Of a stretch of 64,000 nt of DNA, positions 50,211-63,699 are shown in pieces. Source of the DNA: Pterobdella sp. o SKG-2022 (taxonomy: Eukaryota; Annelida; Clitellata; Hirudinida; Piscicolidae); assembly GCA_964035795.1 (NCBI GenBank), contig OZ038321.1:18665209-18729208 (forward strand), written 5' to 3'. Made by a program: the position numbers and the translations under genes. The notes under the pieces are model-generated. The model saw nothing but the letters and a program-made list of their open reading frames with translations. It was not told the origin of the DNA and searched no databases. Position 1 is the first letter of the stretch. Each line of letters begins with the position of its first letter.

Positions 50211-51205
50211 TTAAATGGTGTGTGCTAAAGCAATTATACTTTTTGGTTACACTTCTATAACTTTTTAAATTTTCCGCATTAAAAAATATTTTTTATATTT
50301 TCGATTAAAATTTTCTAGTTAAATAAAAATTTTTATCTTAATTGAACCGCGAATAATCTTGTGGGCGATCCAGACTTAGATAAAAAAAACTGAAGTTCTA
50401 AAGAACAAATGAAAATTTTTTGAAAATGCTCGAAACAAAATAATTACGAGCGATCCGAAAAACTGAAAATTTAAGCTCATTAGCTGATAACTAACGCTGC
50501 ATTGAAGCTTGAGGAAGACAAAATCGTTAAAACACTAACCAAGCTGTATAAGCTTAAAGAAGAAAAAGTGGTTACATCACGGAATAAGGCGATTGAAGTG
50601 CACAGGCACTTCGCGATCAGGTAAGAGTATTGAATAGCGAGCCTATAGTTCCTGAGCCAATCATAGAATTTCAAAAAAATTGTGAAAAGTACTGAAATAA
50701 TCCTTTTTAGAAGTTTTATAAAAAAAAAATAACATTTATCAACTAAAAAAGCTTTTTTTACAATCCATGAATATTTAAACATTATGATACATGAAAATTG
50801 ATTTGCATACATTTGGATTGATTTATCAGCGTTGGAAATCCACATTTTGGAATTTTGAATAGATTTTAAATAAAAAAATATTCATTGTGCATAATTTTAA
50901 TTCTAAAAATAAATAATACATTCTAACAAAATCCTAATAAAGCATATGATTGGTGCTTAGAACAATGCTTCGCAACTTGGAACTTCTTTAATTGAAGTGC
51001 TGATTAGCAAAAAAAGAAGATACAACCGAGATTTTAAATTGTCAACTTTAGTATTATTAAATAAAATTTAATTTTAAAAATATTCAAAAATAATAAACTT
51101 GTTTCGATAAATTTGTATTATTTCTTTTGCACATTTCTACTTGATAATTAATAGCAATTGAAAAAAGGAATCGATTATTAATGGAATCATTTAATAATAA
51201 ATTCA

Positions 51206-54074
51206 ATGGAAATTAATGTTAATAGTACTAAAGTCGAAGTTCTTTTGAAAGAGCAATGGACTCTTGCTACTATTTATTTAAATAATTTCAATTTGGTTCT
51301 TTCAATCGATGATCAATGTCTCACTTCTAAAGCCAATTCTATAAATGGCTCTTGGGAGAAAGACGATTTTGATCCTCAACCACCTCAGGAACTTACCGGC
51401 AGAAAAAGATTAGTTAAATTACAGAAAGAAGATTCTAATGGTTTAGGGATAAGTATAAAAGGTGGCCATGAAAATAAGATGCCGATATTGATTTCTAAGA
51501 TTTTTAAAAATATGGCTGCTGATAAAACAAAACAGTTGTACGTAGGAGATGCTATTTTGTCAGTTAATGGAGAAGATTTAAGAGATGCTAGTCATGATGA
51601 TGCGGTAAAAGCTCTCAAAAAAGCTGGAAAAACTGTTGATTTGGAAGGTAAGAAAATTAATTATTATGAAAACTTTTTTTATATATATTTTCATTTTACA
51701 GTCAAGTTTCTTTGGGAAGTTATACCTTATTTTAGAAAGTCATCAATATTAAATGAAATTGGTTGGGGAAGTCTAAAGTCATTAAAAAATTCTATGCTAG
51801 TTGCTTCCAACAATAAGTCTACAGGAACAAACATAAGTGCAACATCTGCAGAAATATCAAAAATCATTCCTTTAAAACTTGCCTATATGAAATATACTAC
51901 AGAAAATAATATAGAACTTAACTCGTCTGACTTAAAGCATTCCCTTGTGTTAAGGTTTTTGGATAAAAAAACATTAAGTTATTGGGCGGTTGCTCTGAAC
52001 AATTGTCTTCAAGAAGCCAATAACATTGCTATCCTAGAGGCTAATCAACTCTTAAGACTCGGTAACTACAATGTGTCTGGAGACATAGTGCAGATAAGGC
52101 ATTTCGGCTGGCTCACTGAATTGGTGATTTAAGAATTTCTGACATATTTAAATTTTTGTTGTCACTGAGATTTTCCATTTGAAGCCTATATTTCAATCAA
52201 CCAATATGTTTTTAAAATTTTGCTTTAAAGATAATATTGTTTTTTCATTTAATTTTTTTAATAAGATTTATTGTTGTTCAAATGTAACTAGGTTAGGAAA
52301 TGTTGATTGTTACACTTATAAAAATTTACTTATTTCATAATTTTATTAAAAAAATTAATTTAATTTAATTTTTTGATATCGTGTATGACCATTAAAATAC
52401 AAAATTTAATTAGTGTGAAAGTACAGAAGGTCAAACTTTATGGAAAGCAGTGTTTTTAGCGATATCAGAGAAAGACATTCTATTCTACAAGACTGCTCCA
52501 CAAACATTTGAGGAATGGAGTTCACCTCTCATCACATACTCCATACTGGCTACTAGGTTTTTTTTCCTTCAATATGTCTTTGCAATATTGGCTTGTGAGG
52601 ATTCTCATTTTGTTGTTTACGCTGAGTTCAAACTAACATTTTTTTGAAATTTCACTAATAACAGTAATTTTTGAAATAATCCATTTTTTAAAAAAATTGT
52701 AACCACATGTTAAATATTCAAAAATGAAAACACTTTTCAAAGTCTCTGCTATGTTTTTCGTAATTTGAAATCATAAAGTGTTCATAAGAGTTCAACTTGT
52801 AAAATGCCTCTGGATTTGAATAAACTTCCAAAAGTGTTTCATTTTGAATATTTTTTAGACTTGAAAAATTAGAATTATACTGTTGATTTTTTTTTTTCTC
52901 AAGCTCAAAAGCTAAGTGTCTGTTTTTAAATATTCCATGTTACATATATAGATATTAAAGCAAATTTATTGTAAACATTCATGATCATCACCTCTAGCTT
53001 AGACATAGGAATTTTAAATGAAAACCATCATCACCCAGGCTAGTGCACATGAACAGTGCAATGCTTGAACAACCTTCAAACGCCTCTAACAACCAGAATG
53101 AAATGTTTCATTTTGGATTAAGATCTGGCACTAGAATGGGGGTGGCAGAACATATTTTAAGGGCAGAGTCTCAGATAGATTTAACAAATTGGAGCTTTTC
53201 TTTCATTCAAGGAAGTAATGCTGCAGTGGAACTGGTCAGGGAATTAAGCACAAGTTTGTGGCAGATTATTCTTTTCGAAAAGTTATACGTTTATGAGATG
53301 TTCAATTCATTTATGAAGACAGTATAACTAGTCATAGTTTTTCGTTAAGTTTATCCTTATCATAAAATATTAGAAGCCTCTCTGTAATTTTAATTTTTAT
53401 AAAGTTGAAAAAAATGAACTGCATTATTAACATAAAATTTAAATTTTGAAGTGGTTAACCATAAAATGTATTAAAAAACACAGCGGTGGTGTGGAGGGAC
53501 CGTATGTGCCGACTTACCCTGCATTACAACGATGGATTCACGCTCTTGGGTGCAAATCCCCCATTACCCCCCAAGCACCTCTCCCGACCAGTCGCCAACA
53601 ACAGCCAGCGCGATGAACAACAGGGAGAAGGTAAGATGAATGTGTTGTTATGGCATTATCCTTTTGAACAACTAGTATCTTCTGCTGATGATGCTACCAG
53701 AGTGCTCATCCTCAAGTTTTCTGATAACCAGATCATTGTTAGTGCTTGCGAATGTATGTTGTCGTAGATTTTGAAAGTGAATTGAAATATTGATGAAGAA
53801 TGAAATAATTATATTGTGTCTGATACTAATAATAAATAATTTATTGATTACGAGAATTGTAAATCTTTAAAATACCGAATATTTATTGAAAATTCACTTT
53901 TTGGGTAATAAATTATCAAACATTAAGTAAACTTCAAAAAACAGCACATTCAACGAAGCTATTTTTAATATTTCAAACCAGGATTTAGATTTGGATTTGA
54001 ATCCCAAACCCCTTGTCTTCATCATTCATAGTTTCCTTGCAGCCAAACTCTCACGTCTTGGCCTTTCACTGTAA
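51206..54074 (+). CDS. SNTB-like: Syntrophin, alpha/beta type
   Basis: Six exons: 51206-51647, 51702-52123, 52414-52556, 53039-53253, 53484-53737, 53982-54074; in phase, 522 residues, like vertebrate syntrophins. Order: split PH1 ([13 protein letters not shown] before the PDZ), PDZ with carboxylate-binding loop GLGIS and near-invariant [12 protein letters not shown] then [15 protein letters not shown], second half of PH1 (GWGSLK to [10 protein letters not shown]), PH2 (FGWLTEL to the [14 protein letters not shown] strand) and the syntrophin-unique C terminus ([18 protein letters not shown]). GISIKGG followed by ENKMPIL places it with alpha/beta rather than gamma syntrophins. Syntrophins bind dystrophin or dystrobrevin by the C terminus and channels or signalling proteins by the PDZ. 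The ATG at 51181 is followed at once by a stop. In exon 5 a GTAAGA at 53631 is read through, as the protein continues in frame (PFEQL..SADDA). Confidence 0.95.
53335..53376. repeat. Short MITE-family fragment in syntrophin intron
   Basis: The bases tttttcgttaagtttatcct, then tatcataaaatatta, match the inner arm of the 231-443 foldback element. Confidence 0.55.
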
Positions 54075-56480
54075 TTCTTGTTTAAATCGTTATTGTTGAA
54101 CATTGAATTAAGTTTTCATTAATTCATTACCAAAAATAATTAACCTATTATATTTCTAATTGTATTCATTTTTTTGCGTATATTGATTGCTTATATTTGA
54201 AATTTTCTTAATAAGTTCAATAGCATCTTGATGTTCATTATTACACTTTGTATGTATGAGCAAAACCTTTCTACTCTCACGTTTACTTTTATCAAAATCT
54301 TAATCATATAAATTATTTTTAGTGATTCATAGGATATTAATAGTATTTTTATGCATAATCTTAATTCATTATTTATTTGAATTGTCGTTTAAATGTTTCC
54401 AAAGCTGCATATAGTTCTAGCCCATTTGATTCTATAATATATTGAGAAAATTCACATTCTTTTACATTTCCTTGTCATTTATTTTATTGTCCATTCATAC
54501 TTTAAACTATTTCACTTAGATATTTGATTTTTTGATGATGATTTTGATTTATTTTGTAAATGTGTTGTTTTGGGTGTTAAATTTCGCAGCTTGTTTTAAT
54601 TTTATATTCCCAAGTGATTTGTCAATCATTGAAGTTCAAAGCTTAACGAATCGAAAGAATTTTGTTGTAAGTTTTTTATTCATTTATTTGCCTGAACAAT
54701 CTGCATTTTAAATTAGTTAATTGAAACTTCATCATCTCCAACATACTTTATAGTGCAATCGATTGTTATTTTATATTGTTCTTTTGGTGGAATTTTGATT
54801 TTTCATAAGATTATATCTTTTCAATTGTACTATTTCGTTAGAAATGTATTCCAAAATAAATTATATATTAAATTAAGTATCCAAAAAGGCAAATTTATCA
54901 ATTATTCAGTCAAAAGCGTAGTTATAGCATAAAAATTTTAGGGGTAATTTGTCGATAATTTGTTTCAATCATACTGTGAGTGTATCAAGGTATTTTTATG
55001 CGCGTTTTAATTTTCTTGAGGAAATGTTTTGAACATCTTCATTGTCAATTCCATCATATATTGTATCTTTAGTTTTTTTGCATATCAGAAAATTCCGCAA
55101 CTTCAATGTTGAATCTATAACTTAGTTGATAAAATCTAGATATTTTTGGGGCTAGGTTTGTTAAAAATAGTTAAGAATTCTTAAATTTTTGGTCCAACTA
55201 AGAATCGTTTCAACATAGATGTCAATTGCTCAAATCACCTCAAAATCATGTGAACAAATTTCTAGCTACCACTCATAATGCTTTATACAGCATACTAGAA
55301 AGATTATTAGATCATTTACCTTCGATTTATCTTCAACAGCAATAAAAAATAATCAGTTCAAAATAATGTTTTGAATAAATGATTTACATTTTGTTTCAAT
55401 AAACTAAATTTAATTCGCATTTAAGCCATAAGCGCTTCTTCAAAGCTATTTTGAACTATGACAGTTGAAGCCCAAGTGCTTGGAAACTGTTTGAGACCGA
55501 AGTTTTTTGGTTTCCATAAAATTATTATTGAATTTCAATATTAGTTTTCAAACTAATAATTTCGATGTTTCTTTTTGGCGTAGTTTCAAATTACGCTCAA
55601 AATACAAACTAAGATTTAACGAAAGTTCAAGATAAACAAAAATTTACAATACAAAAGCCTGTTTGAATCAAACATTGGCTTCCAGTCGAGTCAAGTATGT
55701 TTTAACTTAAACTCAAATTTTGACTTTCAAACTGTTTTCAATATTTATTTTTTTTTAATTTTTTTTAGAAATTAAACATTTTTTTCCAAATCTTCGCTGT
55801 TTGCCCTGTGACTCAAAAGGTTAGAGCACGTGTTTGTAGGACTAAAAGCGTCAGGATAAATGAGGATGAAGCGTAAATATTTGTCAAAACCCTTTTTTGT
55901 TTTGAATTTCTACGAAAACAACAACATTTTTTGAATTAGCTTCTTTTTATGCATCTCCAAAAAAACCTGGAAATTGTTTCATAACTGCACTTCATTTTGT
56001 TTGAAATATTCAATCTACCCCCAAACTGAACATACTTGGAATTTGAGAAAATTTTAATACTGAAAAAAAGTATACTATCAGTTTTTATATTAGATAATAT
56101 ATTTTAAAAGGCACAACATTGTAAATATTAAAAAAAGTTAGATCCATTCACAAATGCCTTACAGGCATAACAAGTAAGCATATTCAATTCACAAAACAAA
56201 CTTTTGAGAAATAAAAATGTTTATATTTATTTGAGTCAAAGTTAGATTGAATTCAAGCATAAAATAATATCTTAATGAATGAAGCGCAACAAGCTAATTG
56301 AACGTAGTGAGATAACTTTCTACCAATAGCATCTCTTATGCTCCCGAGCTCTTCGTTCTTTTGTTGTGTGCGAGTTTCACGCAACTGGAGAATTTGCATT
56401 ATTTTATTCAAATATTTATAAATATTTTTTCATTTTTTTTCAAAAAATTTATAAAAACCAAATTATTTGAAAGTTCAAAA
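54075..56480. other. Intergenic region between syntrophin and laminin
   Basis: AT-rich, no coding pattern. At 55801-55840 a tRNA-like box A (actcaaaaggttagagcacg) appears without a convincing box B or cloverleaf. The laminin promoter is expected at the right end. Confidence 0.45.
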
Positions 56481-56521
56481 TTTAATTTTTCAAAAACTTT
56501 AACTTAAAAGTAAATGCCAAA

Positions 56522-59500
56522 ATGTTGATAGAAAAAAAATATTTTATAATCCTCATAACATTGATAGTTGCAAGGCTCACGGATTCTTTTACACACGGGG
56601 ATATTCCTTGTTGGGATGAAAGAAACTTGACTGAATGTGATTCTCCCTTTGTCAATCCGGCCTTCAAGTTACCAGTGCAAGTTACAAATGAGTGCGGTAT
56701 AGGAGAAAAAGAAATGTTCTGCGTGCAAGCTGAAAGTACAAAAACTATCAGATCGTGTGGCTATTGTGACGCTAACGATCCCAAACTCTCCCACCCCGCA
56801 ACTTATCTCACTGACTACCACAGTCACGATAATATGACTTGGTGGCAATCTTCCACCATGGTGAGGAACATTCAACACCCTAATAGTGTCAAACTTACTC
56901 TCAATCTTGGTGAGTTTTCGTTTTGTGTATTCAAGAGGTTTTAAAACGTTTACCTCCGATTCTTAATATTATTTTGTGAAGTATGTTCAACTTTTGTTTA
57001 GCCAAAAGTTTAATTAATATTTTAAAAATTCGATGATGAAATAATTTTTAGACTGGAACATGTAGGATCTTTAATTTGAAAAACATGCTTCGAAACTATA
57101 AGTCTTAGTGCGTGTAAGATGAAATCTTGACCTGACTCAATTGCGAAACTTGTGTTACAAGTGGTTTATCAAATCGTTTAAAACTCACATTTCAATTGTT
57201 AAATGAATAATTTACGCTAAAAAGTGTCTCAACAATAATACAAAAAATATACGAAAACGATAATAAATTCTTACAAAAAGTTGCATAATGGCTGTAAAAA
57301 TGTATGTTATATGTTATATAACTATGAGTCAGATCCTCATCTTTATATTCTGTTTACAAAAATTTTCAAGTTCTTTTCGAAATTTATTTCCCAATTTTAA
57401 CTCTTAATTTTTTAAAAATATTTTTAATTGAAATTTCACTCAAGATGAAAGTTGTGCATAAATTAAAATTAAGTAACGTGAATTATTGCTATTTTTAGCC
57501 CTCTTTCCTTTCTTCTTCCCATCTCTCTTTTCCACACTACACCACCCTTAAATTCCATTCAGTAACCACATAAGCTAATAAAATAGTACTTTTCGCCGCA
57601 TGCCTTCCAACGCTAACACGCACAACTTTTCTTAACTCTAATCAATCAATGGTCTTAAAAATATAAAAATATTAACAAATAAAATAATTTATATAAATCA
57701 TTTCTAGAAAAGAGTTTTTATAATTTAAATTGAGATTTTAAAAACAGCTGGTTTCGAGTAGCTCTTGTGAGTTTCAGTAATGTTCTAATGTCCACATGTG
57801 GCATTTATCACTATGGGAACATTGTAGTTTTGTGTCATCTTCTTTATTTTTATTCGTTTTTGCTTCACTTTGAACAATTTCAAAATCATTTTTTTGAAAT
57901 TCATTTAACATAACATAAACAAATGTTATTTTATGAGGTTTTATAAATCAATTTTTTCGCATTTTTGCTCGATAGGAATGAGTTGAATGTATATTTCAAT
58001 CCGACTTATGAGCAGTCTTCATATTATTATTATTTCAAATCAATAGAAAATTGAAGTTTTTTTTGAAAATTAGTTAACTGTGGGTTCATATATTAGTTGT
58101 GTTTGAGACTTCTCGTCATAAATATAATCTACTACGTGAGTCATGAGTCTTTGATGGCGACTTGATGCTTTCACATGTTACCACTAGCTTCAAAGTTTAC
58201 GAAACAGTTCGAAAATTATAATAAAGAAAAACTTTAAATTTAAAAAAAAAAGTAATTGAAAAAGCTGTTTACTTAAAAATAAAAGGGTAATTAAAAAATT
58301 CTTTGAATTGTTGGCCCATGTAGCTCAGCTGGTAGAGCATTAGATGGATTATCTAAAGTTACCGAATTCAATTCCGTGTTGGGGCAGCAATTAACATCTG
58401 TTTCACAGTGTGTTTTTGCTACATTAAATTTGTAGGGAGTGCTTGAGCTACACGGAAAAATGATCAATAAATCCTACGTTTTGATGGCTTTTTTATAAGG
58501 TGATGATGAAACTACATGTTTCCAAAAGCTTTGTTTAAGTGCAATGTATAAAGCCAAGTGTTGCTTCAATATAAATGATTTTCTAAAGTTCTCCCATCTT
58601 ATAGATACTACATTAAACTTATCATACAACACATTAACATCAAAATTCATTACGATACAGGAAAGTCTTACGTGATCACCTACATTCGACTGACCTTCTA
58701 CTCAAGCAGACCTGAGAGCTTTGCCATCTACAAGAAGAATGGAGACCAAACTCCCGACTGGGTTCCTTTCCAATATTTCAGGTTTCAAGTTAGCTTTTAA
58801 GTGTACTTCTGTGGTGTAATTTTTTTACCACTTTTTTTCGCAGCTTAACCCGTTCAACAAGTGTAAGTTTGTTTGATAGCTTAGTAGAAAATGATTCCTT
58901 ACTATTTAAAAAATAATTTTTCTAGTTTTATAGTTTAATTTTGCGAAAAAAACTTTAGAATGTAATTATCTTATAAAGTTAAATTGATAATACATAAAAA
59001 ATTTGTTGATATAAAATTAACTATAAAAACGTGATTAATATGAGTATGTATTATAAATACTATTTTGAATAGACAGTTCATATTTGAATTCACTCGATAG
59101 TCTCACAGTGAGGGGATTTTTCGATTAAGATTGAGAGTTTAGAGGTTACAAAATAAATGTTAGTTAACTTAAATTTAGGAAGACAGCTTATTGTGATACA
59201 TCAAAGGAATAAATAAAAACGTGATGTATTTAGATAGTGCTTTGTTAATGTCGCTCAAAGCGTCTGTTATGAATTAAAGTTATGGCTAAACACGCTGGGA
59301 AACAGGTGCTTACTACCGCTTCAACACAGTATCAAACCTAGTAACTAGATAGTTATTCTAATGCTATACCAGCTAAGCTGCACGGCTAACGTTAGATAAA
59401 CCGTTGAAAAGTAAAATGTGAATCAGATTAGTTATTTATTAATTATTTAATGAGTTCAAAAATTTTTTTATTTTATAATTAGACAGCGAATTTCAAAGTG

Positions 59501-62500
59501 AGTTCAATATTCCTGCATTAGTCTTGAAATTTAGAAATTTTACTTAATGTAAAAAAATGTCCACTATATTCTTATTTAAAATTCAATTATACAAATATAA
59601 TAAATTTCATTATTCATTTTTATAAAATAAACTCTTGTAGTGCCTCCTGTGAAGACACGTACAACGTATCATCTCACGAAATTCTGACGGTTGAAAATGA
59701 AGACAAAGCTACTTGTATCGATGAACACAGCGACATCTCGCCACTTACCGGCGGTACAGTGGTTTTTAGTACATTGCAAGACAGACCTAGTGCTCTAAAC
59801 TTCAAGGAATCGACTGCACTCAAAGTACGTGTGGCTGAATCTGAAATTTTTTGGTCGTTTGGATAGTTTTATTGATATGAATATGTTTTGTGTTTGTAAA
59901 ATTAGAAAAAAAAAACTTTTGAAAAAACTTTAAAAATTGATTTTAATATAACAGCAAAACACAAGGGCTATTTATTATTTTGAACTAGTAAGCTTTTGTT
60001 TATCATCATGCTGAACCAAAAATTAAGTACTTCAAAAACTATATAACCACAGAACGTTTTACCGATTTATGAAATAAACTTGAGCGTTAACAAGCATCAA
60101 AATTTATTTCTAGTTTTAACATAAAAATCTTTTTCGAATTAATCATGAACTTGTCTCAGAACTGGGTTACAGCCACCGACATAATGATCTCTCTGGATCG
60201 TTTGAACACCTTCGGAGACGAAGTATTTGGGGACAAACAGGTTCTGTCCCAGTACTACTATGGTATCTACGATTTCTCTATTGGAGCCAAGTTCGTAATT
60301 CAACTAGAAGTTAATTTTCATTCGAATTTGGTTTAAAATCTTAAAAAAAATAGTAATTTTTGGTTTTAAATTTCATTAAACTTCATTTTTTTGAGATTCA
60401 TCAGTTTGAATTAAGGGAAAATAATCAATGTTAAATAATAAACCCTATTAATGGTATTTTGTATTTTGCATACTTTCCATAAACATTCTTAACCCAGTTG
60501 TAATGTTATACGCAGCTCAGGTTCAGTTCAAGGATATTATACATTTTATGGTTTTTTGTATGAAATCTGCAGACTTGCTCAACTTGTATTGAACGCTTTA
60601 TTAAACATAACTAGTTCAAAACTTAATTTTTTCATGTTTAAGATTCAACTCATGAATAGAATATATAGTATTATTTCTAGTTGTATTTACAAATTATTTT
60701 CCTATATATTTCTTTCAGTTTTTAAACTAATTTTAAAAAGACCTTCTTGAAACTCGAAAGTTGAAATGGCAATAATGATAAAAGCTTGCATATGAAGTAT
60801 CATAATCAGGCCAAAAATAAATCTTTCAAAACGTTTAGTCCATAACTCACCCCACCCTTTATTTTTACTGCATAAAACATTAAGCTCCCCCTTACAACTC
60901 GTGCCATAAGTTATAATAAAACAGCCTGAAACTCAATGGTTTTGAATGTTTAAGGTGTTTTAAACAATTTTTTTATATTGTTGCTTTAAGCTTTTAGAAT
61001 ATTTTTTTTGTTTTAAAATTCAGTAATCTGATAGACTATTTAACGGAAATGATTCATTGGGGTGCGATTCAATTCATTGCGCATCTCCATTATAAGCCCA
61101 AAATATCGGGATTTTGGCATAAAATTTTTGGATAAAAATCAATTTTCATGAACCTGATGTTTTAATTGCTAAATAAATGTGCCTAAGCTAAGTAAACGGA
61201 ATATTTTCTTATTATGTTCTAAACTTTCGAAATTTTTTTAAATTTATGAAACGATCTGAAATGCATAGTAATTACTGCAAACTGAAAGCTAGAAACGATA
61301 AAGTACATGAACATATTTGTTCCAATCTTCACCATTAAAAATAGAATTGAACAAATTTTTCCTTCATAGATATTCACACGCATTTCATTCTCCGCCCAAA
61401 ATTTTTTTTTCACATGTGATGTTTTAATGCTTTCACAATCATATTTCATAAGTGGGGCCTTCACAACATTGCAAACTTCAGGTTACATATATGCTACCTT
61501 ATTCAATTAAACGTTTACATTTTTAAACATCTTTTTGCACTTGTGTTGGAATTGAAATTTTTTTAATAAAAAGTACTAATGGGAATATTAGATATACAAG
61601 AAAATTTTGAACTTTAAGATGAATGTTAATTTCACGCCTTTAATTTGTTATTAGGTGACTAATCTTTGTTACGTTAGAATGTTAGTGTAGGAGTATCATT
61701 GAAAATGTTATTCATGATTTCTAGTTCAACTATTTAACAAATCTTTTTATAAATCATCAATTTTTGAAACCTAATTCAAATTTTTTTCTTGTAATAAATA
61801 CCAAAATGCTGTAAAGGCTGATGATAACTAAACACACATTAACAGATGCATGTGTCACGGACATGCAACAGAATGTGTTAATGATGGAGGCACTATGAAA
61901 TGCAACTGCCACCACAACACTGACGGTATCGACTGTGAAAAGTGCCTCCCTTTCTACAACGATAGACCCTGGCACAGAGCTACAGGAACAAACGCTCATG
62001 AATGCAGACGTTAGTGATATGGTCTTGTGTATCTTTTTAACATCATCATTATCATCACCATCATCATTTAACACCCGTTTTATGCTAGGGTGGTTTGTAC
62101 ATTAAACATAAATTTTAAAATTTATTTTATTGATTTCGTTGAGTGAATATAATTAACGTTTTGATTCTTCGAGCAAATTTCTTGTAAACTGGGCCCATAT
62201 TATCAAATGAAGGTAAAAAATATATGTATAAATACTTAAATAAGTTACGAAAAGGAGTTTTCATTTCGGATATGAATATAGTTAGCTTTAGAATTTTTCT
62301 GAAAATACAATTTTTAAAATAAAAAATATTCAATATTTAATTATTATTAAAAAAATTTAAGTCCGCTTAGAATCAAATATTTTTATATTTTAGAAATTTC
62401 ACTGGTTTATTTAACATGTTTCTAATTAATTTTTTTGGAGTGTCCATGCTTTAAAACGTTTACCTCATTAAATACTGAATCATTATCTCATCGCCATAAC

Positions 62501-63699
62501 TTATACACAGACTGAGCTAGTATGATGAGTAAAACACAATTCAAGACAATATGGTTTATGAATAAGTACTGATAATTTTATTATGCTCAATGATGAGAGA
62601 ACATTTACAAGATTTGAAAACATAATTACATTTATAAAAGAACCGAACGTTATTTAATTGGGAATTATCGATGGTAAAAATTAGTGAGAAACTATGGGTA
62701 TTTTTTAAATTTTTTATAAAATATAAATAGATTTTAATTTGATAATTTGCCAAATTTTATACCAAACAAATTCGAATTTAATCAATTTTTTTAAAAATTG
62801 TTGACTTCCTTTATCATATATACATATTAACATTTCCTCAGTTTTGAATATTAAATATGTTTCAAGTTAGATTTTTCAAAGCATCTTATTAGCACATCAA
62901 TACCGCATTTATACACAACTTGTACACTTTCGTAGTTAGTCTCGAAAAATGTTTATTTACATCATCAAATTAATTAAATTTTTTTGGTTTTAAAACCTAA
63001 TAATGAAACTAATTGTTTCGAAAAGCTTCGTTCAAATACAATATGTTTCTTTAATATAAATAATCTTTCAAGCCTAGTTATGTTTTCAAGAGTTATTCTT
63101 ATTAGGTTAGATTTTCAAAGACATAAATTCTGAAGTTTCTTCATAAATAATTCGACATCGTGCGTGCATTTATTGGTTATTGGACCTCATCTTATCTATA
63201 ATATATGATTTATAAACATCAATGCATATTTTCTTTTAATATTAAGTCAATATAAAATTTAATTTCAAATTTTCAAAAACTTGTAAAATATTTACTAGGT
63301 AATCATTTATTTTTATTGATTCATAACTACGGAAAATTATTCAAGTGAAACTTGCAAAATTACAAAGCAAAAGATACCAGGTTAATAAAATTCAACAAAA
63401 TACAACGTTTTTCGTAAATTTTAAAATAATAAAAAAATACACTCATAGAAGAAAGAAAAAACATAGAAGTTAATTCATTAGCTAACAACACATTCACCTG
63501 AAATCCACAGCTTGTAACTGCAATGGGCTGTCAGAAGAGTGTGTCTTCGATGAGAACCTGTACGCTCAAACGGGCCACGGAGGACACTGTATCAATTGCA
63601 GGGATTTTACAGCTGGGCCAAACTGTGAACTGTGTGAATACCAATATTATAGAAGACCTGGAGACAACCATTGTATATACTGCCACTGTGATCCGCTAG
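56522..63699 (+). CDS. LAMC1-like: Laminin subunit gamma, N-terminal part (runs off the window)
   Basis: Exons seen: 56522-56909, 58661-58781, 59641-59824, 60160-60290, 61846-62009, 63511-63699; all phases agree and the frame continues past the window with donor GTAGGG. A signal peptide ([16 protein letters not shown]) is followed by a complete LN domain: [53 protein letters not shown] and [13 protein letters not shown]. Then come the first LE (laminin EGF-like) repeats with eight-Cys spacing ([48 protein letters not shown]). [11 protein letters not shown] and [14 protein letters not shown] are typical of gamma 1/3 chains, not alpha or beta. The LN domain drives laminin network polymerisation in basement membranes. 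Seen here: about 392 of roughly 1,600 residues. Intron 1 holds a SINE. Confidence 0.96.
58310..58475 (+). repeat. tRNA-derived SINE, copy 2
   Basis: The head (58310-58388) has box A tagctcagctggtagagc, stem ttaga/tctaa and a weaker box B (gaattcaattc). The body matches copy 1 (cacagtgtgtttttgctaca, ttaaatttgtag); the tail after ggagtgcttgagc has diverged. It lies in laminin gamma intron 1. Confidence 0.88.

Noticed and set aside
55801..55870. tRNA or SINE head
   Set aside because: Only a box A-like run; no box B, no cloverleaf, no shared SINE body.
58310..58388. tRNA gene
   Set aside because: Weak box B, non-canonical anticodon loop (no T at position 33) and SINE body downstream.
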